Below, in pieces: positions 6,705-14,737 of a stretch of DNA of 16,301 bases. Both the position numbers and the translations under genes were made by a program. The DNA comes from JAAYKS01 sp964479435. GTDB lineage: Bacteria; Bacillota; Clostridia; Saccharofermentanales; UBA5734. Every line of letters begins with the position of its first letter. The first letter of the stretch is position 1. The notes beneath the pieces are model-generated. The model was not told where the DNA came from, searched no databases, and saw nothing but the letters and a program-made list of their open reading frames with translations. Location: assembly GCA_964479435.1 (NCBI GenBank), contig CAYZME010000043.1:1-16301 (forward strand), read 5' to 3'.

Positions 6705-8226
6705 GCGCTCCGCGGGGATCCTGCTGCATGTGACATCGTTGCCCGGCCCGTACGGGACGGGGACCTTTGGCGCCGGCGCGCGGGATTTTATCCGCCACTT
6801 GTCCCGGGCTGGCATCCGCTACTGGCAGATGCTGCCGCTCGGGCATCCCGAAGCCGCGTTTTCACCGTACCAATGTTTTTCTGCTTTTGCCGGCAACCCG
6901 TCGCTGATCGATCCGGAGGATCTGGCGGCCACTGGCCTCGTGTCAGCGGCGGAAGTAGCTGGCACTTGTCTGGCAAGCGACGCGATCCACGCGAATTTTG
7001 CCGGCGCCGCATCGTCGCGCTCGGAGTTGCTGCGCCTGGCCGCCTCGCGGCTGGACCCGGCCGGCCGACAGGCCGTGACCCGGTTCGCGCGCGACCACAG
7101 CGGCTGGCTGACGGATTACGCGCTCTTTATGACCATCCGCGCCCACTTTGACGGGTTGCCCTGGTGGGAGTGGCCGGATCAGGCCCTGCGGCGGCACGAC
7201 CCGGAGGCTTTGCGCGCGTTCGCCGCGGCACACGCCGCGGAATGCTTTTTGCACCATTTCACCCAATACGAATTTCACCGCCAATGGGCGGCGCTCCGCG
7301 ATCTGGCCGGCCGCGCCGGCGTGCTGCTGTTCGGCGACATGCCGATTTATGTCGCGCGCGACAGCGCCGATGTGTGGGCGCATACCGACTTGTTTGAGCT
7401 CGACCGCGACCTCAATCCCCTCCGGGTCGCCGGCGTGCCACCCGACTACTTTGCCGCCGACGGGCAGTTGTGGGGCAATCCGCTCTATGACTGGCAGGCC
7501 ATGGCCGCGGATGGGTACGCGTGGTGGCTGGATCGGGTGGCGTACGCGCTGACGCAGTTTGACCTGCTGCGCCTGGATCATTTTCGCGGATTTGAGGCGT
7601 ACTGGGCCGTGCCAGCCGCCGCCGCGACCGCCCGGGAAGGGCAGTGGGTCGACGGGCCCGGCCAGGCCCTGTTCGACCGCGTGGACGCCCGCTGCGGCCC
7701 CGGCCGCATCGTCGCCGAGGATTTGGGCTTGTTGACCGAGCGCACCTATGCTTTTTTGCGGCAGACCGGCTACCCCGGCATGCGGGTGATGCAGTTTGCG
7801 TTTGACGGCAACCGGTACAACGACCATTTGCCCCATCGGTATCCGCGCCATTGCGTCGCCTATGTGGGCACCCACGACAACGACACCCTCGCGGGCTGGC
7901 TGGAGCACAGCGATGCGGAGACGGTGGCGCGCGCGGCACGCTATTGCCGCGCGTCGGGTGCGCACGCGTCGGATACGCACGCGTCGGACGCGCACGCGCC
8001 GGATCCACGCCCGGCGGTTTTTGCCTGGATCGAGACCTTGTGGGCCAGCGTCGCCGATCTGGCCGTCGTCACCGCGCAGGATCTACTGGCGCTGGATGGA
8101 GGCCGCCGTATGAACGTGCCCGGGACCGCGTCCGGCAATTGGGGCTTCCGCCTGACATCCCGGGAGATGGCGGACATACCCTGGGAGTACCTGCGGGAGT
8201 TGGGCGACCTGTACGGGCGCTCGTGA
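6691..8226 (+). CDS. malQ: 4-alpha-glucanotransferase (GH77, amylomaltase)
   Basis: This enzyme transfers maltosyl/glucan segments between alpha-1,4-glucans in the cytoplasm during glycogen or maltodextrin metabolism. From GTG 6691 it has 511 residues, the size of short bacterial amylomaltases. The N-terminus has the family motif SAGILLHVTSLPGPYGTGTFG. Catalytic residues are in RLDHFRG (nucleophile Asp296), VAEDLG (acid/base Glu343) and GTHDND (Asp396). GTG 6691 is preferred because it puts SAGILL at the usual distance from the start; ATG 6673 is an alternative. Neither has a good ribosome binding site, so translation probably depends on coupling to the upstream gene, which it overlaps by 14 bp. 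Residues 421-440 come from a 15-bp tandem repeat. Confidence 0.93.
   Translation: MTPIERSAGILLHVTSLPGPYGTGTFGAGARDFIRHLSRAGIRYWQMLPLGHPEAAFSPYQCFSAFAGNPSLIDPEDLAATGLVSAAEVAGTCLASDAIHANFAGAASSRSELLRLAASRLDPAGRQAVTRFARDHSGWLTDYALFMTIRAHFDGLPWWEWPDQALRRHDPEALRAFAAAHAAECFLHHFTQYEFHRQWAALRDLAGRAGVLLFGDMPIYVARDSADVWAHTDLFELDRDLNPLRVAGVPPDYFAADGQLWGNPLYDWQAMAADGYAWWLDRVAYALTQFDLLRLDHFRGFEAYWAVPAAAATAREGQWVDGPGQALFDRVDARCGPGRIVAEDLGLLTERTYAFLRQTGYPGMRVMQFAFDGNRYNDHLPHRYPRHCVAYVGTHDNDTLAGWLEHSDAETVARAARYCRASGAHASDTHASDAHAPDPRPAVFAWIETLWASVADLAVVTAQDLLALDGGRRMNVPGTASGNWGFRLTSREMADIPWEYLRELGDLYGRS
7951..8010 (+). repeat. 4 x 15-bp in-frame minisatellite inside malQ
   Basis: Four tandem 15-bp units start at 7951, 7966, 7981 and 7996. 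They resemble GCGTCGGATACGCAC, and the last unit is more diverged. Each unit is five codons, giving ASGAH-ASDTH-ASDAH-APDPR. Because the period is a multiple of three, copy changes would alter loop length without breaking the frame. The block sits between the GTHDND region and the VFAWIETLW region, probably in a surface loop. Confidence 0.9.
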
Positions 8227-8299
8227 CCGGCACGCACCATAACCCGCCTCTTTCGTCGCTCGAATCGCATACAGACAACCACAGGCCGTTGCTAGACTT

Positions 8300-8341
8300 C
8301 TCTCAGATCCGGACAGGTGATGCCGGGGTCTTGAGAGGAGG
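8300..8341 (+). promoter_or_regulatory. Leader hairpin abutting the ribosome binding site of the surface adhesin
   Basis: CTCTCAGATCCGG (8300-8312) can pair with CCGGGGTCTTGAGAG (8323-8337), giving about 13 pairs with a bulged G and a bulged T around a 10-nt loop. The 3' arm shares two bases with the AGGAGG ribosome binding site (8336-8341) of the GTG start at 8350. There is no U-tract, so it is not a standard terminator. A translational control role, by sequestration or a structural switch, is an inference. Confidence 0.5.
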
Positions 8342-8349
8342 AATCACTC

Positions 8350-11091
8350 GTGAGGAAAAGAAAGCGTTTTCGCGCCGTGATCTGGCTGGCAGTCCTGTTG
8401 TTTTGCTGCCTGCCGGGCCTGCCGTCCCACACGGCGTGGGCGGCGGATTTGGACACCAGCCGGGTCATTACCCACCAACTGTTGCATTATTTCTCACTTG
8501 TCGATGGAACACCCATCGTCATCCCCCGGATGTCACTGGCCGCGTCGCCGGATGTGCCCGCGTTTTGCCTCACACCGCACACCAGTGAGCCCTACGCGTC
8601 CTCGCCGGTGGGTTATCTGCCCGCCGGGCCGGAGTCGCTGTTTGGCTCCCAGCCCTTTATCCGCGGTGTCACGGCGATTGTGCAGCATGGATATCCGGCG
8701 ACCCGTGTATTCAACGGGGTAACCTATTCCGCCGAGCAGGCGTACTACGCGACCAGCGCCGCGATCTGGTGGCTGCATGCTGACCTGGGGCTGCCTCAGC
8801 CGATCACGCCGATCGGCGGCGCGGTGGCCAATGGCAACGACGCGCTGTTTCAGGCGGCGCGGTCATTGTATGAGATCGGGCGCGCGCAGATGGTCCAGAC
8901 GGTGGCCATCGAGGTGGGACCGGCGCAGTGGCGCTGGCAGGACGGGCGCTTGTCGTGCGCCGCCGCGGTTTTGGCGCATCATGCGGACGCGGTCACTGTG
9001 GCCTCTGTGCCCGCGGGCATCACGGCCCAATGGAGCGGCGACCAGCTGCGTCTGACAACGGACGATCTCACGGTGCTCGGGCGCGAAGTCGCGATTGAAT
9101 TGCGGGCGGCTTCGCGTTTTGCCAACGAAAACCTGATCTGGCTGGCGCCGGACCACACGCTCTACCAGACCGTACTGGCGGTTGGCGGGGAATCGTTGTT
9201 TGCCGCGTCCGCCACGTTGCGTCCGCAAGGGGCGACGGGGGATGTCCACATCGTCAAAATCGGCCGCGATCAGCAACCGGTCACTGACGCCAGCGCGGTA
9301 TTCCACTGGTTGGATGCCGCGACAGGCCAGGCGTGCGGGTTTGATTGCCTGTCGGCCGGCGTCTACCGCTTTGGCGGCAGTGACCTCGCTTTGGTCACCG
9401 CGCAAGGCGCGCTGGATTTACAGGGGATTCCCGCGGCCCCGGGCGGCTGGCTGCTGCGGGAAGCGCAGGCCCCGCCGGGGCATCTGCCAACCGAAGCGGA
9501 CATCCCGGTCGTACCGGGGACGCCGGCCACCCGCGTCACAGTCGTCAACCCCTACGAAATGATCCGTGTGCGGGTCGTGAAGCGGGATGCCGAAAGCGGG
9601 GAACGGCCGCAGGGCGAGGCCTCTTTTGCCGGCGCGGTTTTTGAGATCTGGCATCGCGACTATGCGGATTACGAGACCACCCCGGAGAGTATGCGTGAAC
9701 GCGTGACCATTCCCGATGGCAGCGATCGGGTCGAGACCCGCCCGTTGCAGGGGGGCCGCGATCCGGGGTTTTGTGTGCGTGAAGTTGCGCCGCCGCCGGG
9801 ATACCGGCCGGACGAGACGATATGGGAAGCCATCCCCACTGCCGCGGAGCCGTACGTGGCGACCGTCTGTGTGTTGAATCAGGTGATTCGCGGCAAAGTC
9901 CGGGTAGAGAAGTGCGCCGAGCCGGCGGGCGGCGCGGCGGGCGCGGCCGACGCATGGCCGGGGATGCCGGAGGTGTCTTTCCGCGTGGTCTCGTTGGCCG
10001 ACGGGGAGCTTGCCGACACGGTGACGACCGGCGCGGACGGGTGTTGCGAAAGCGATTGGCTGCCATACGGCCGGTACCAACTCGAAGAAATTCAGGGAAC
10101 GGGCAATGCCGGCTACCACCCCGCCGCGCCGGTCCCCTTTGTGATCGATACTCCGGAAGAGGTCATTTCCCTCCGCGTAGACAATGTTGCCGTGCGCGTG
10201 CCGGTGACCTTGTATAAAACCGATGCCCTCAGCGGCCAACCGGTTGAAAGAGAAGGGTTTGCGATCGAGATCCTCGGTAAAGACGATGTGCCGCTACAGT
10301 TCCCTGTGACAACCGCGCGCGTGGCCGGATCTACGACGGTCTTGTCCGCGCGGGCGGACGGCCGCGTTGTCGTCCCGGGCGGATTGACCGCGGGCACCTA
10401 TCGCGCCCGGGAAGTGGCGGCTCCAGCGGGATATGTGCGTGCGGATACGACGGTGTCTTTCAGTGTAGGCGGAGAAGAAGAGGCGGTGTCGTTGCCGTTT
10501 CCCAACGAACCGACCGCGGTGCGCGTCGAAAAAAGAAATCCCGGCGGAGACATTTTGCCGACGGCGGAATTCCGCCTGGAAAACAGCGACGGCGATGTCT
10601 GCGGTTTTGAGCAGACCGCGGCGGGATATGTCCTGGCCGCCGCCGGCGAGACGGTTTTGCGCAGTGACAGCGGGGGACAGCTTGTCATCCTCGGCTTGCC
10701 GGAGGGCACGTATCGCCTGGTCGAAACGCGGGCCCCCGATGGGTACCGATTGCCGGAAACAGAGGGCGTGACCCTGGCGATTGATGCGGCTCAGGGTGTG
10801 TCAAACCCGCAGATCCTGACGTGCGTCAACCAGCCCGTTCCGCCCCCCGCCGCGACGACCGGGCCGTCAGCGGCGCCCCCTACGCCGACCCCCGTCGTGT
10901 TGCCGACCGAGCCGTTGCCGCACGTGGCGGGCGTTGAGGTGATCCCCGATACCGGCGAGCAGAGCCCGGTCTGGCGCAACGCAGGGGTCGCGTTATGTCT
11001 ATGGGTGTCGGCGGGGACCTTCTGGTTTACGCGTCGCAGGCGCGCAGACGGATCAGAGCGTCCTCGTCGCCGAAACCGCCCGCTTTGGTGA
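8350..11091 (+). CDS. Sortase-anchored surface adhesin: thioester-like domain plus five CnaB/SpaA-like repeats
   Basis: This is a 913-residue exported protein starting at GTG 8350 behind AGGAGG. A signal peptide ends near AWA/AD (residues about 1-34). Residues about 40-190 resemble a TQXA/thioester adhesin domain with Cys73, but the TQxA motif reads T135-S136-AAIW, so the thioester Gln is missing. Five CnaB/SpaA-like beta domains follow, each with an isopeptide triad: K303/E371/N400, K411/E478/N510, K521/E580/N612, K623/E688/N719 and K728/E792/N827. A Pro/Thr-rich wall spacer (about 829-857) leads to IPDTG (865-869), a hydrophobic helix and an Arg-rich tail. The mature ectodomain has 11 cysteines, unusual for such proteins. 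Its last 65 bp overlap the convergent kinase gene. It probably binds host or surface ligands; the target is unknown. Confidence 0.88.
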   Translation: MRKRKRFRAVIWLAVLLFCCLPGLPSHTAWAADLDTSRVITHQLLHYFSLVDGTPIVIPRMSLAASPDVPAFCLTPHTSEPYASSPVGYLPAGPESLFGSQPFIRGVTAIVQHGYPATRVFNGVTYSAEQAYYATSAAIWWLHADLGLPQPITPIGGAVANGNDALFQAARSLYEIGRAQMVQTVAIEVGPAQWRWQDGRLSCAAAVLAHHADAVTVASVPAGITAQWSGDQLRLTTDDLTVLGREVAIELRAASRFANENLIWLAPDHTLYQTVLAVGGESLFAASATLRPQGATGDVHIVKIGRDQQPVTDASAVFHWLDAATGQACGFDCLSAGVYRFGGSDLALVTAQGALDLQGIPAAPGGWLLREAQAPPGHLPTEADIPVVPGTPATRVTVVNPYEMIRVRVVKRDAESGERPQGEASFAGAVFEIWHRDYADYETTPESMRERVTIPDGSDRVETRPLQGGRDPGFCVREVAPPPGYRPDETIWEAIPTAAEPYVATVCVLNQVIRGKVRVEKCAEPAGGAAGAADAWPGMPEVSFRVVSLADGELADTVTTGADGCCESDWLPYGRYQLEEIQGTGNAGYHPAAPVPFVIDTPEEVISLRVDNVAVRVPVTLYKTDALSGQPVEREGFAIEILGKDDVPLQFPVTTARVAGSTTVLSARADGRVVVPGGLTAGTYRAREVAAPAGYVRADTTVSFSVGGEEEAVSLPFPNEPTAVRVEKRNPGGDILPTAEFRLENSDGDVCGFEQTAAGYVLAAAGETVLRSDSGGQLVILGLPEGTYRLVETRAPDGYRLPETEGVTLAIDAAQGVSNPQILTCVNQPVPPPAATTGPSAAPPTPTPVVLPTEPLPHVAGVEVIPDTGEQSPVWRNAGVALCLWVSAGTFWFTRRRRADGSERPRRRNRPLW

Positions 11092-12283
11092 CCAGCAAGC
11101 GTCCGTGCCAGTGCCCGCCGTGGACCCGGCCGTACGGAATCTGCGGCAGGGCGCTGCCCAGGACCTCGATGGCCATGGCCCCGGCCGCGCGCAACGCGGA
11201 GAAAGCGGTATCTCCGCCGAGCATAACCAGGGTTCCGGCCGATGCGAGCGCGTCAACCCAGGAAGCGAGGGCCGCCATGATCCGCGCAGCGTTTTCTCGG
11301 GCCTGGGCGGCCGACCCTTCGGCGGCGAGGATCTGTTCTTTGGGCAGGTGCACCAGGTCCAGCAACACGTCCTGTCCGCCCGCCAATGCGCGGCTCAATG
11401 CCTGTCGGGTCGCGTGCAGCACGCGGGCGCGAAGGGGACTGTGCGCGTCGGCCACCAAACCGTCTCGATCGGGGTGGATGACCGCCAGCCGGGCACAGGC
11501 GGCGGCCAGAGCGGCCGTTTGTGCCCGGGAACGGGCCGCCGGCGAACCGCCGACGAAGGCCAGCGGGCGCGGCAGTACAACAGGCTGCGCAGCGCGTCGC
11601 GTCTGCCCCTTGTCGTCGCGTGCCGCCGCCCAGGCTGCGGCTAAACCCGCGGAGCCGACGGGCAACAAGCGGTATTCTGCCGCCAAGCGGATCAACCGGC
11701 GCAAGTCGGGGTCGGAGCGGGCGTCGGCAAAAAGCACGCGCGCGCCCCGCTTCAGACCTTGCCGCAACGCCGGCACATCGCCGTACGCGACAGCGGCCGC
11801 TCCCCAGCGGGTCTGCAGCCGCGTGCGAAAAGAAGCGTCGGCCGGCGCCAGCGGATCGCTGCTCAGGTCGGTGTCTTGTAAGCGGACGCCATGGACAGAC
11901 ACATGCCCGTCCACCACCATGCGCCCCTGTTCAGGAAGCGCGGGGCAGATCAGCACCCCCGGCGGCGCGCTTTCCGCCATCACCGCCGCGATCGTCGCCA
12001 AGATCGGGCCGCGCAGAGTGGAGTCAATTTTGAGGTAGTCGAGCGCACGGCCGGCGGACGCCAGGGCACGCACCGCCTTTGTCACCGCCGACCCGGCGGC
12101 AATGTCGTCGGCGTTGCGGGTTTCGGTGTCATAGACCAGCACCGCGTCCCTCGGAACCTGTGGGATCGACGCGGGATCCCAGGCACAAAAAACGCGCCGG
12201 TCCGCGCCGGTGGCAAAACGGACGGCGGTGTCGAGCGCGCCGGTCAAGTCATCGGCCAGTAAGGTGCGAGGGTCAGGGTGCAT
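11027..12283 (-). CDS. DUF1537 four-carbon acid sugar kinase (D-threonate/D-erythronate kinase type)
   Basis: This kinase phosphorylates four-carbon sugar acids, typically D-threonate or D-erythronate at C4. The 418 residues show the N-terminal ADDLTGALDTA (residues 10-20), the substrate-domain KIDSTLRGP (85-93), and the C-terminal nucleotide domain with GGDT (356-359) and KAGGFGDEDAL near the end. The ATG at 12283 overlaps the stop of the PdxA-like gene by 11 bp, with AGAGG upstream. Pairing with a PdxA homologue is the known signature of the kinase plus 4-phosphate dehydrogenase route to dihydroxyacetone phosphate. Substrate stereochemistry cannot be read from sequence. Its 3' end is antisense to the adhesin gene over 65 bp. 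Confidence 0.9.
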   Translation of the reverse strand: MHPDPRTLLADDLTGALDTAVRFATGADRRVFCAWDPASIPQVPRDAVLVYDTETRNADDIAAGSAVTKAVRALASAGRALDYLKIDSTLRGPILATIAAVMAESAPPGVLICPALPEQGRMVVDGHVSVHGVRLQDTDLSSDPLAPADASFRTRLQTRWGAAAVAYGDVPALRQGLKRGARVLFADARSDPDLRRLIRLAAEYRLLPVGSAGLAAAWAAARDDKGQTRRAAQPVVLPRPLAFVGGSPAARSRAQTAALAAACARLAVIHPDRDGLVADAHSPLRARVLHATRQALSRALAGGQDVLLDLVHLPKEQILAAEGSAAQARENAARIMAALASWVDALASAGTLVMLGGDTAFSALRAAGAMAIEVLGSALPQIPYGRVHGGHWHGRLLVTKAGGFGDEDALIRLRACDA

Positions 12284-13349
12284 CTTTGGCCTCTGGTTTC
12301 TTTTGTGCCGTAGCCGCCGCCACCCGACTCAGCCGCACCGCGTAGCGCATGGCCTCGACCATGCTGCGGTCGGAGGCCGTTCCTTGCCCGGCCTGGTCAA
12401 ACGCCGTGCCATGGTCCACCGAGGTGCGGATGATCGGCAAACCAATCGTCACGTTGATCCCCGACACGGCCCGCCAACGCCCGGTCTTGCGGTCCATCAC
12501 AAAACCGGTGGTTTTGAGCGGGATATGCCCCTGGTCATGGTACATGGCGACCATGATGTCATACTGCCCGCCCCGCGCGCGGGCAAAGGCGGAGTCGGGC
12601 GGCAAGGGGCCGTCGGCATCGATTCCCTCCGCGCGGGCACGCCCGATCGCGGGTTGGATGTGGCGGATTTCTTCATCGCCAAACAGGCCGCCCTCGCCCG
12701 CGTGGGGGTTGAGCCCCGCCACCCCGATCCGCGGGGCCCGGATACCCAATTGCCGCATCGCCTCCCAGGCCAGGCGGATGGTTCGGTACACCCTTTCCGC
12801 CGTCACACGGTCACACGCCTCGCGCAGCGAGACATGCGTGCTGACATGGATGACGCGAAAATCGCCGTCGGCCAACATCATGGCATAATCGTCGGTGCCG
12901 GTCAGCGCCCCGAATATCTCCGTGTGTCCGGGGTAGGCGATGCCCGCCGCCTGTAGCGCTTCTTTGTGCAGCGGCGCGGTCACGGTCGCGTCCACCTCGC
13001 CCGCCAACGCGCTGCGAATGGCCGCCTCGACGCAATGGTACGCCGCCCGTCCCGCCTCGGGCTGGACCGCGCCGTAGACCAGCTTTGACAGGTCCGCCGC
13101 GGCGCAATCCACGACCTCCAGCGTTTCATCATCCCATACCGCTTCCGCCGCTTTGCTACGCACCACGAGCGGCAGCGTGACACCGGTGACGGCGGCGGCC
13201 CGGCGAAAAACCTCCGGGTCGCCAAACAACAACGGCCGGGCCATCCGGCGGATCACCGACCGCGCGCTGGCGCGCACGGCGATCTCAGGCCCGATTCCGG
13301 CCGGATCCCCCATCGTCACGGCCAGGATGGGACGGGTGCGGCGATTCAT
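12273..13349 (-). CDS. pdxA2: PdxA-family 4-phospho-sugar-acid dehydrogenase (PdxA2-like)
   Basis: This NAD-dependent, metal-dependent dehydrogenase/decarboxylase has 358 residues. VTMGDPAGIGPEI opens the protein; PGHTE is at about 140-144. The metal-binding histidines sit in STHVS (His172), NPHAGEGG (His216) and YHDQG (His271), the same spacing pattern as PdxA. The C-terminal IRTSVDHGTAFD block is intact. In pyridoxal synthesis PdxA oxidises 4-phosphohydroxythreonine, but no other pdx gene is nearby. The adjacent DUF1537 kinase argues for PdxA2: oxidation of 4-phospho-D-threonate or -erythronate at C3, then decarboxylation to dihydroxyacetone phosphate. The ATG at 13349 overlaps the flavoprotein stop (ATGA). 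The reading frame is open further upstream to 13523, but that part lies inside the flavoprotein gene. Confidence 0.88.
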   Translation of the reverse strand: MNRRTRPILAVTMGDPAGIGPEIAVRASARSVIRRMARPLLFGDPEVFRRAAAVTGVTLPLVVRSKAAEAVWDDETLEVVDCAAADLSKLVYGAVQPEAGRAAYHCVEAAIRSALAGEVDATVTAPLHKEALQAAGIAYPGHTEIFGALTGTDDYAMMLADGDFRVIHVSTHVSLREACDRVTAERVYRTIRLAWEAMRQLGIRAPRIGVAGLNPHAGEGGLFGDEEIRHIQPAIGRARAEGIDADGPLPPDSAFARARGGQYDIMVAMYHDQGHIPLKTTGFVMDRKTGRWRAVSGINVTIGLPIIRTSVDHGTAFDQAGQGTASDRSMVEAMRYAVRLSRVAAATAQKKPEAKDAP

Positions 13350-14668
13350 AAATCGACCCCGTCCGCCCGCAATACGCGCTGGATTTGCGCGACCGGCAGG
13401 TCGCGCGGGCGAACCCCCGCGCGCGCCGCCAACGCGGCGGCCACCCCGGCGGCATGGCCGAGCGCCATCATGTTGCCCATGCTCTTGCCGGCGGTCAGAC
13501 CGAGGTGTGTGTAGGAGGCGCAACGCCCGGCCACCAGCAGGTTGTCCACCTCGAGCGGCAGCAAAGAGCGGTACGGGAAGGCGTGGCCGGAGCGCATGGC
13601 CGTCCGCAAGTCGCGCCCTTCGTCCAGCCCACCCGGGTCGACCGCGCCATAGCGACGGGCGATGACATCGTCAAACTCGGTGCCGGCCACGGCGTCTTCC
13701 AGCGTCATCACGTATTCGCCGACGACGCGGCGGGTCTCACGGATCCCCGGCGACGCGCCGATGCGAAGCAACCGGCAATGCTCCAGCCCCGGCACCTGCC
13801 GCTCGTGGGCGATGCGGACAAAATCGATCGCCACTTGCACCCCCGAGCGGTCGACGACCGCCAGATCTTCCGGACGGGTGCCGTCGATACGCCCCGCCCG
13901 CTTCCAGCCGCCATTGTTGACCGAGACGATCCCGGGCAGCGTCGAACGGTCAAACGAATACCAGGCGGCCACATGGTAGCCGTCGGCTTCGCCGGCGCGG
14001 ATCAAATCCTGGTATTCCTCGTTCCCATATTCCTCTATGGCCGCGTACAAGCGCTCGACATCAACGTCACACAGCGCAAAGCTCATCGTCGCCGCCATCA
14101 AAGCGCCATCGCTTTCGCGTCCCACCTGCGTCGGCGCGCCGGCGTGATACGCGAGATCGGCGTCGCCGGTGGCGTCAACAAAAACAGTCGCCGAAAAAGA
14201 AGCGGTCCCCTCCTTGGCACACGAGAGGGCGCGCACGATCCGCGCGTCCCGGGTTTCGGCGCCGGTGACTGGCGTCCCGATCCGGTAAGCGCAACCGCTT
14301 TCCTCAAACAATTCGTAAACGGCCAGGCGCAGATAATCGGGATGAATATGCAAGCCGTCGCCATCTACCCAACTGGTCTTCCCCTGACGCGAGGCGTCCG
14401 GGCCCAGGGAACGGATTTTTTCCACAAACTGATGATGGATCGCGCCGCGGCTGCCGCCGCGTAAAAACAGGCGGTTCATCGGCATCCAATGGGAAACCGC
14501 CGCCACCCCGCCAAAAAAATCCCGCGCCTCCAGCACCGCGGTCCGCGCGCCGGCGCGGGCGGCGGCCAGCGCGGCGCCGATGCCCGCCGGGCCGCTGCCG
14601 GCCACCAGCACATCGTACGTCTGATCGGTCCGTGCGACCTGATCGATGATCGTTTGTTTTTCCAGCAT
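13346..14668 (-). CDS. FAD-dependent oxidoreductase (FAD_oxidored family), substrate unknown
   Basis: This is a 440-residue flavoprotein. The N-terminal Rossmann motif is GSGPAGIG (Gly24, 26, 29), with Glu ending the second strand (VLEARDFFGG). FVDATGDADLAYHAG is the second FAD contact typical of this family, and RCASYTHLGLTAGKSMGNMMALGHAAG forms the C-terminal FAD-binding end. There is no signal peptide, so it should be cytoplasmic. ATG 14668 is chosen because GGAGGT (14679-14674) precedes it at good distance. It is the first gene of a three-gene operon with the PdxA-like dehydrogenase and DUF1537 kinase (overlaps of 4 and 11 bp), so it likely acts on a hydroxy-acid or sugar-derived substrate of that route. 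The exact reaction is not recognisable. Confidence 0.85.
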   Translation of the reverse strand: MLEKQTIIDQVARTDQTYDVLVAGSGPAGIGAALAAARAGARTAVLEARDFFGGVAAVSHWMPMNRLFLRGGSRGAIHHQFVEKIRSLGPDASRQGKTSWVDGDGLHIHPDYLRLAVYELFEESGCAYRIGTPVTGAETRDARIVRALSCAKEGTASFSATVFVDATGDADLAYHAGAPTQVGRESDGALMAATMSFALCDVDVERLYAAIEEYGNEEYQDLIRAGEADGYHVAAWYSFDRSTLPGIVSVNNGGWKRAGRIDGTRPEDLAVVDRSGVQVAIDFVRIAHERQVPGLEHCRLLRIGASPGIRETRRVVGEYVMTLEDAVAGTEFDDVIARRYGAVDPGGLDEGRDLRTAMRSGHAFPYRSLLPLEVDNLLVAGRCASYTHLGLTAGKSMGNMMALGHAAGVAAALAARAGVRPRDLPVAQIQRVLRADGVDL

Positions 14669-14698
14669 CCAGCACCTCCAACTACGCTTTTGATCTTT

Positions 14699-14737
14699 TC
14701 GCGACCCGCCCGCACACAATGGCGTGGTCAGTCGCGA
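14699..14737. promoter_or_regulatory. Inverted TCGCGAC/GTCGCGA pair between divergent catabolic genes
   Basis: TCGCGAC (14699-14705) and GTCGCGA (14731-14737) are a perfect 7-bp inverted pair, 32 bp centre to centre, about three helical turns. Each contains the self-palindrome TCGCGA. The pair lies in the 126-bp gap between the flavoprotein operon and the isomerase gene, just before a TATACT -10-like box (14745-14750, plus strand). It could be a shared operator; no regulator gene is adjacent in this window. Confidence 0.4.

Noticed and set aside
5346..6815. 489-codon minus-strand open frame antisense to the citrate-synthase-like gene
   Set aside because: It is the mirror of a strongly conserved enzyme in GC-rich DNA, has no recognisable motif and no ribosome binding site.
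7951..8010. CRISPR-like array
   Set aside because: The repeats are 15 bp with no spacers and are in frame with malQ.
10995..12038. 347-codon plus-strand open frame antisense to the DUF1537 kinase
   Set aside because: Ala/Arg/Ser-rich shadow of a conserved kinase.
12273..13349. Pyridoxal phosphate biosynthetic PdxA
   Set aside because: No pdxJ or other vitamin B6 gene is nearby and it overlaps a DUF1537 kinase, the known partner of PdxA2; residual uncertainty is kept in the confidence.
13350..13523. N-terminal extension of the PdxA-like protein
   Set aside because: The extension lies inside the flavoprotein gene and is Arg/Gly-rich; PdxA homology begins at the ATG at 13349, which overlaps the upstream stop as ATGA.
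14669..14719. Longer start for the FAD-dependent oxidoreductase
   Set aside because: The 17 extra residues are not conserved in type, and the strong GGAGGT site points to ATG 14668.
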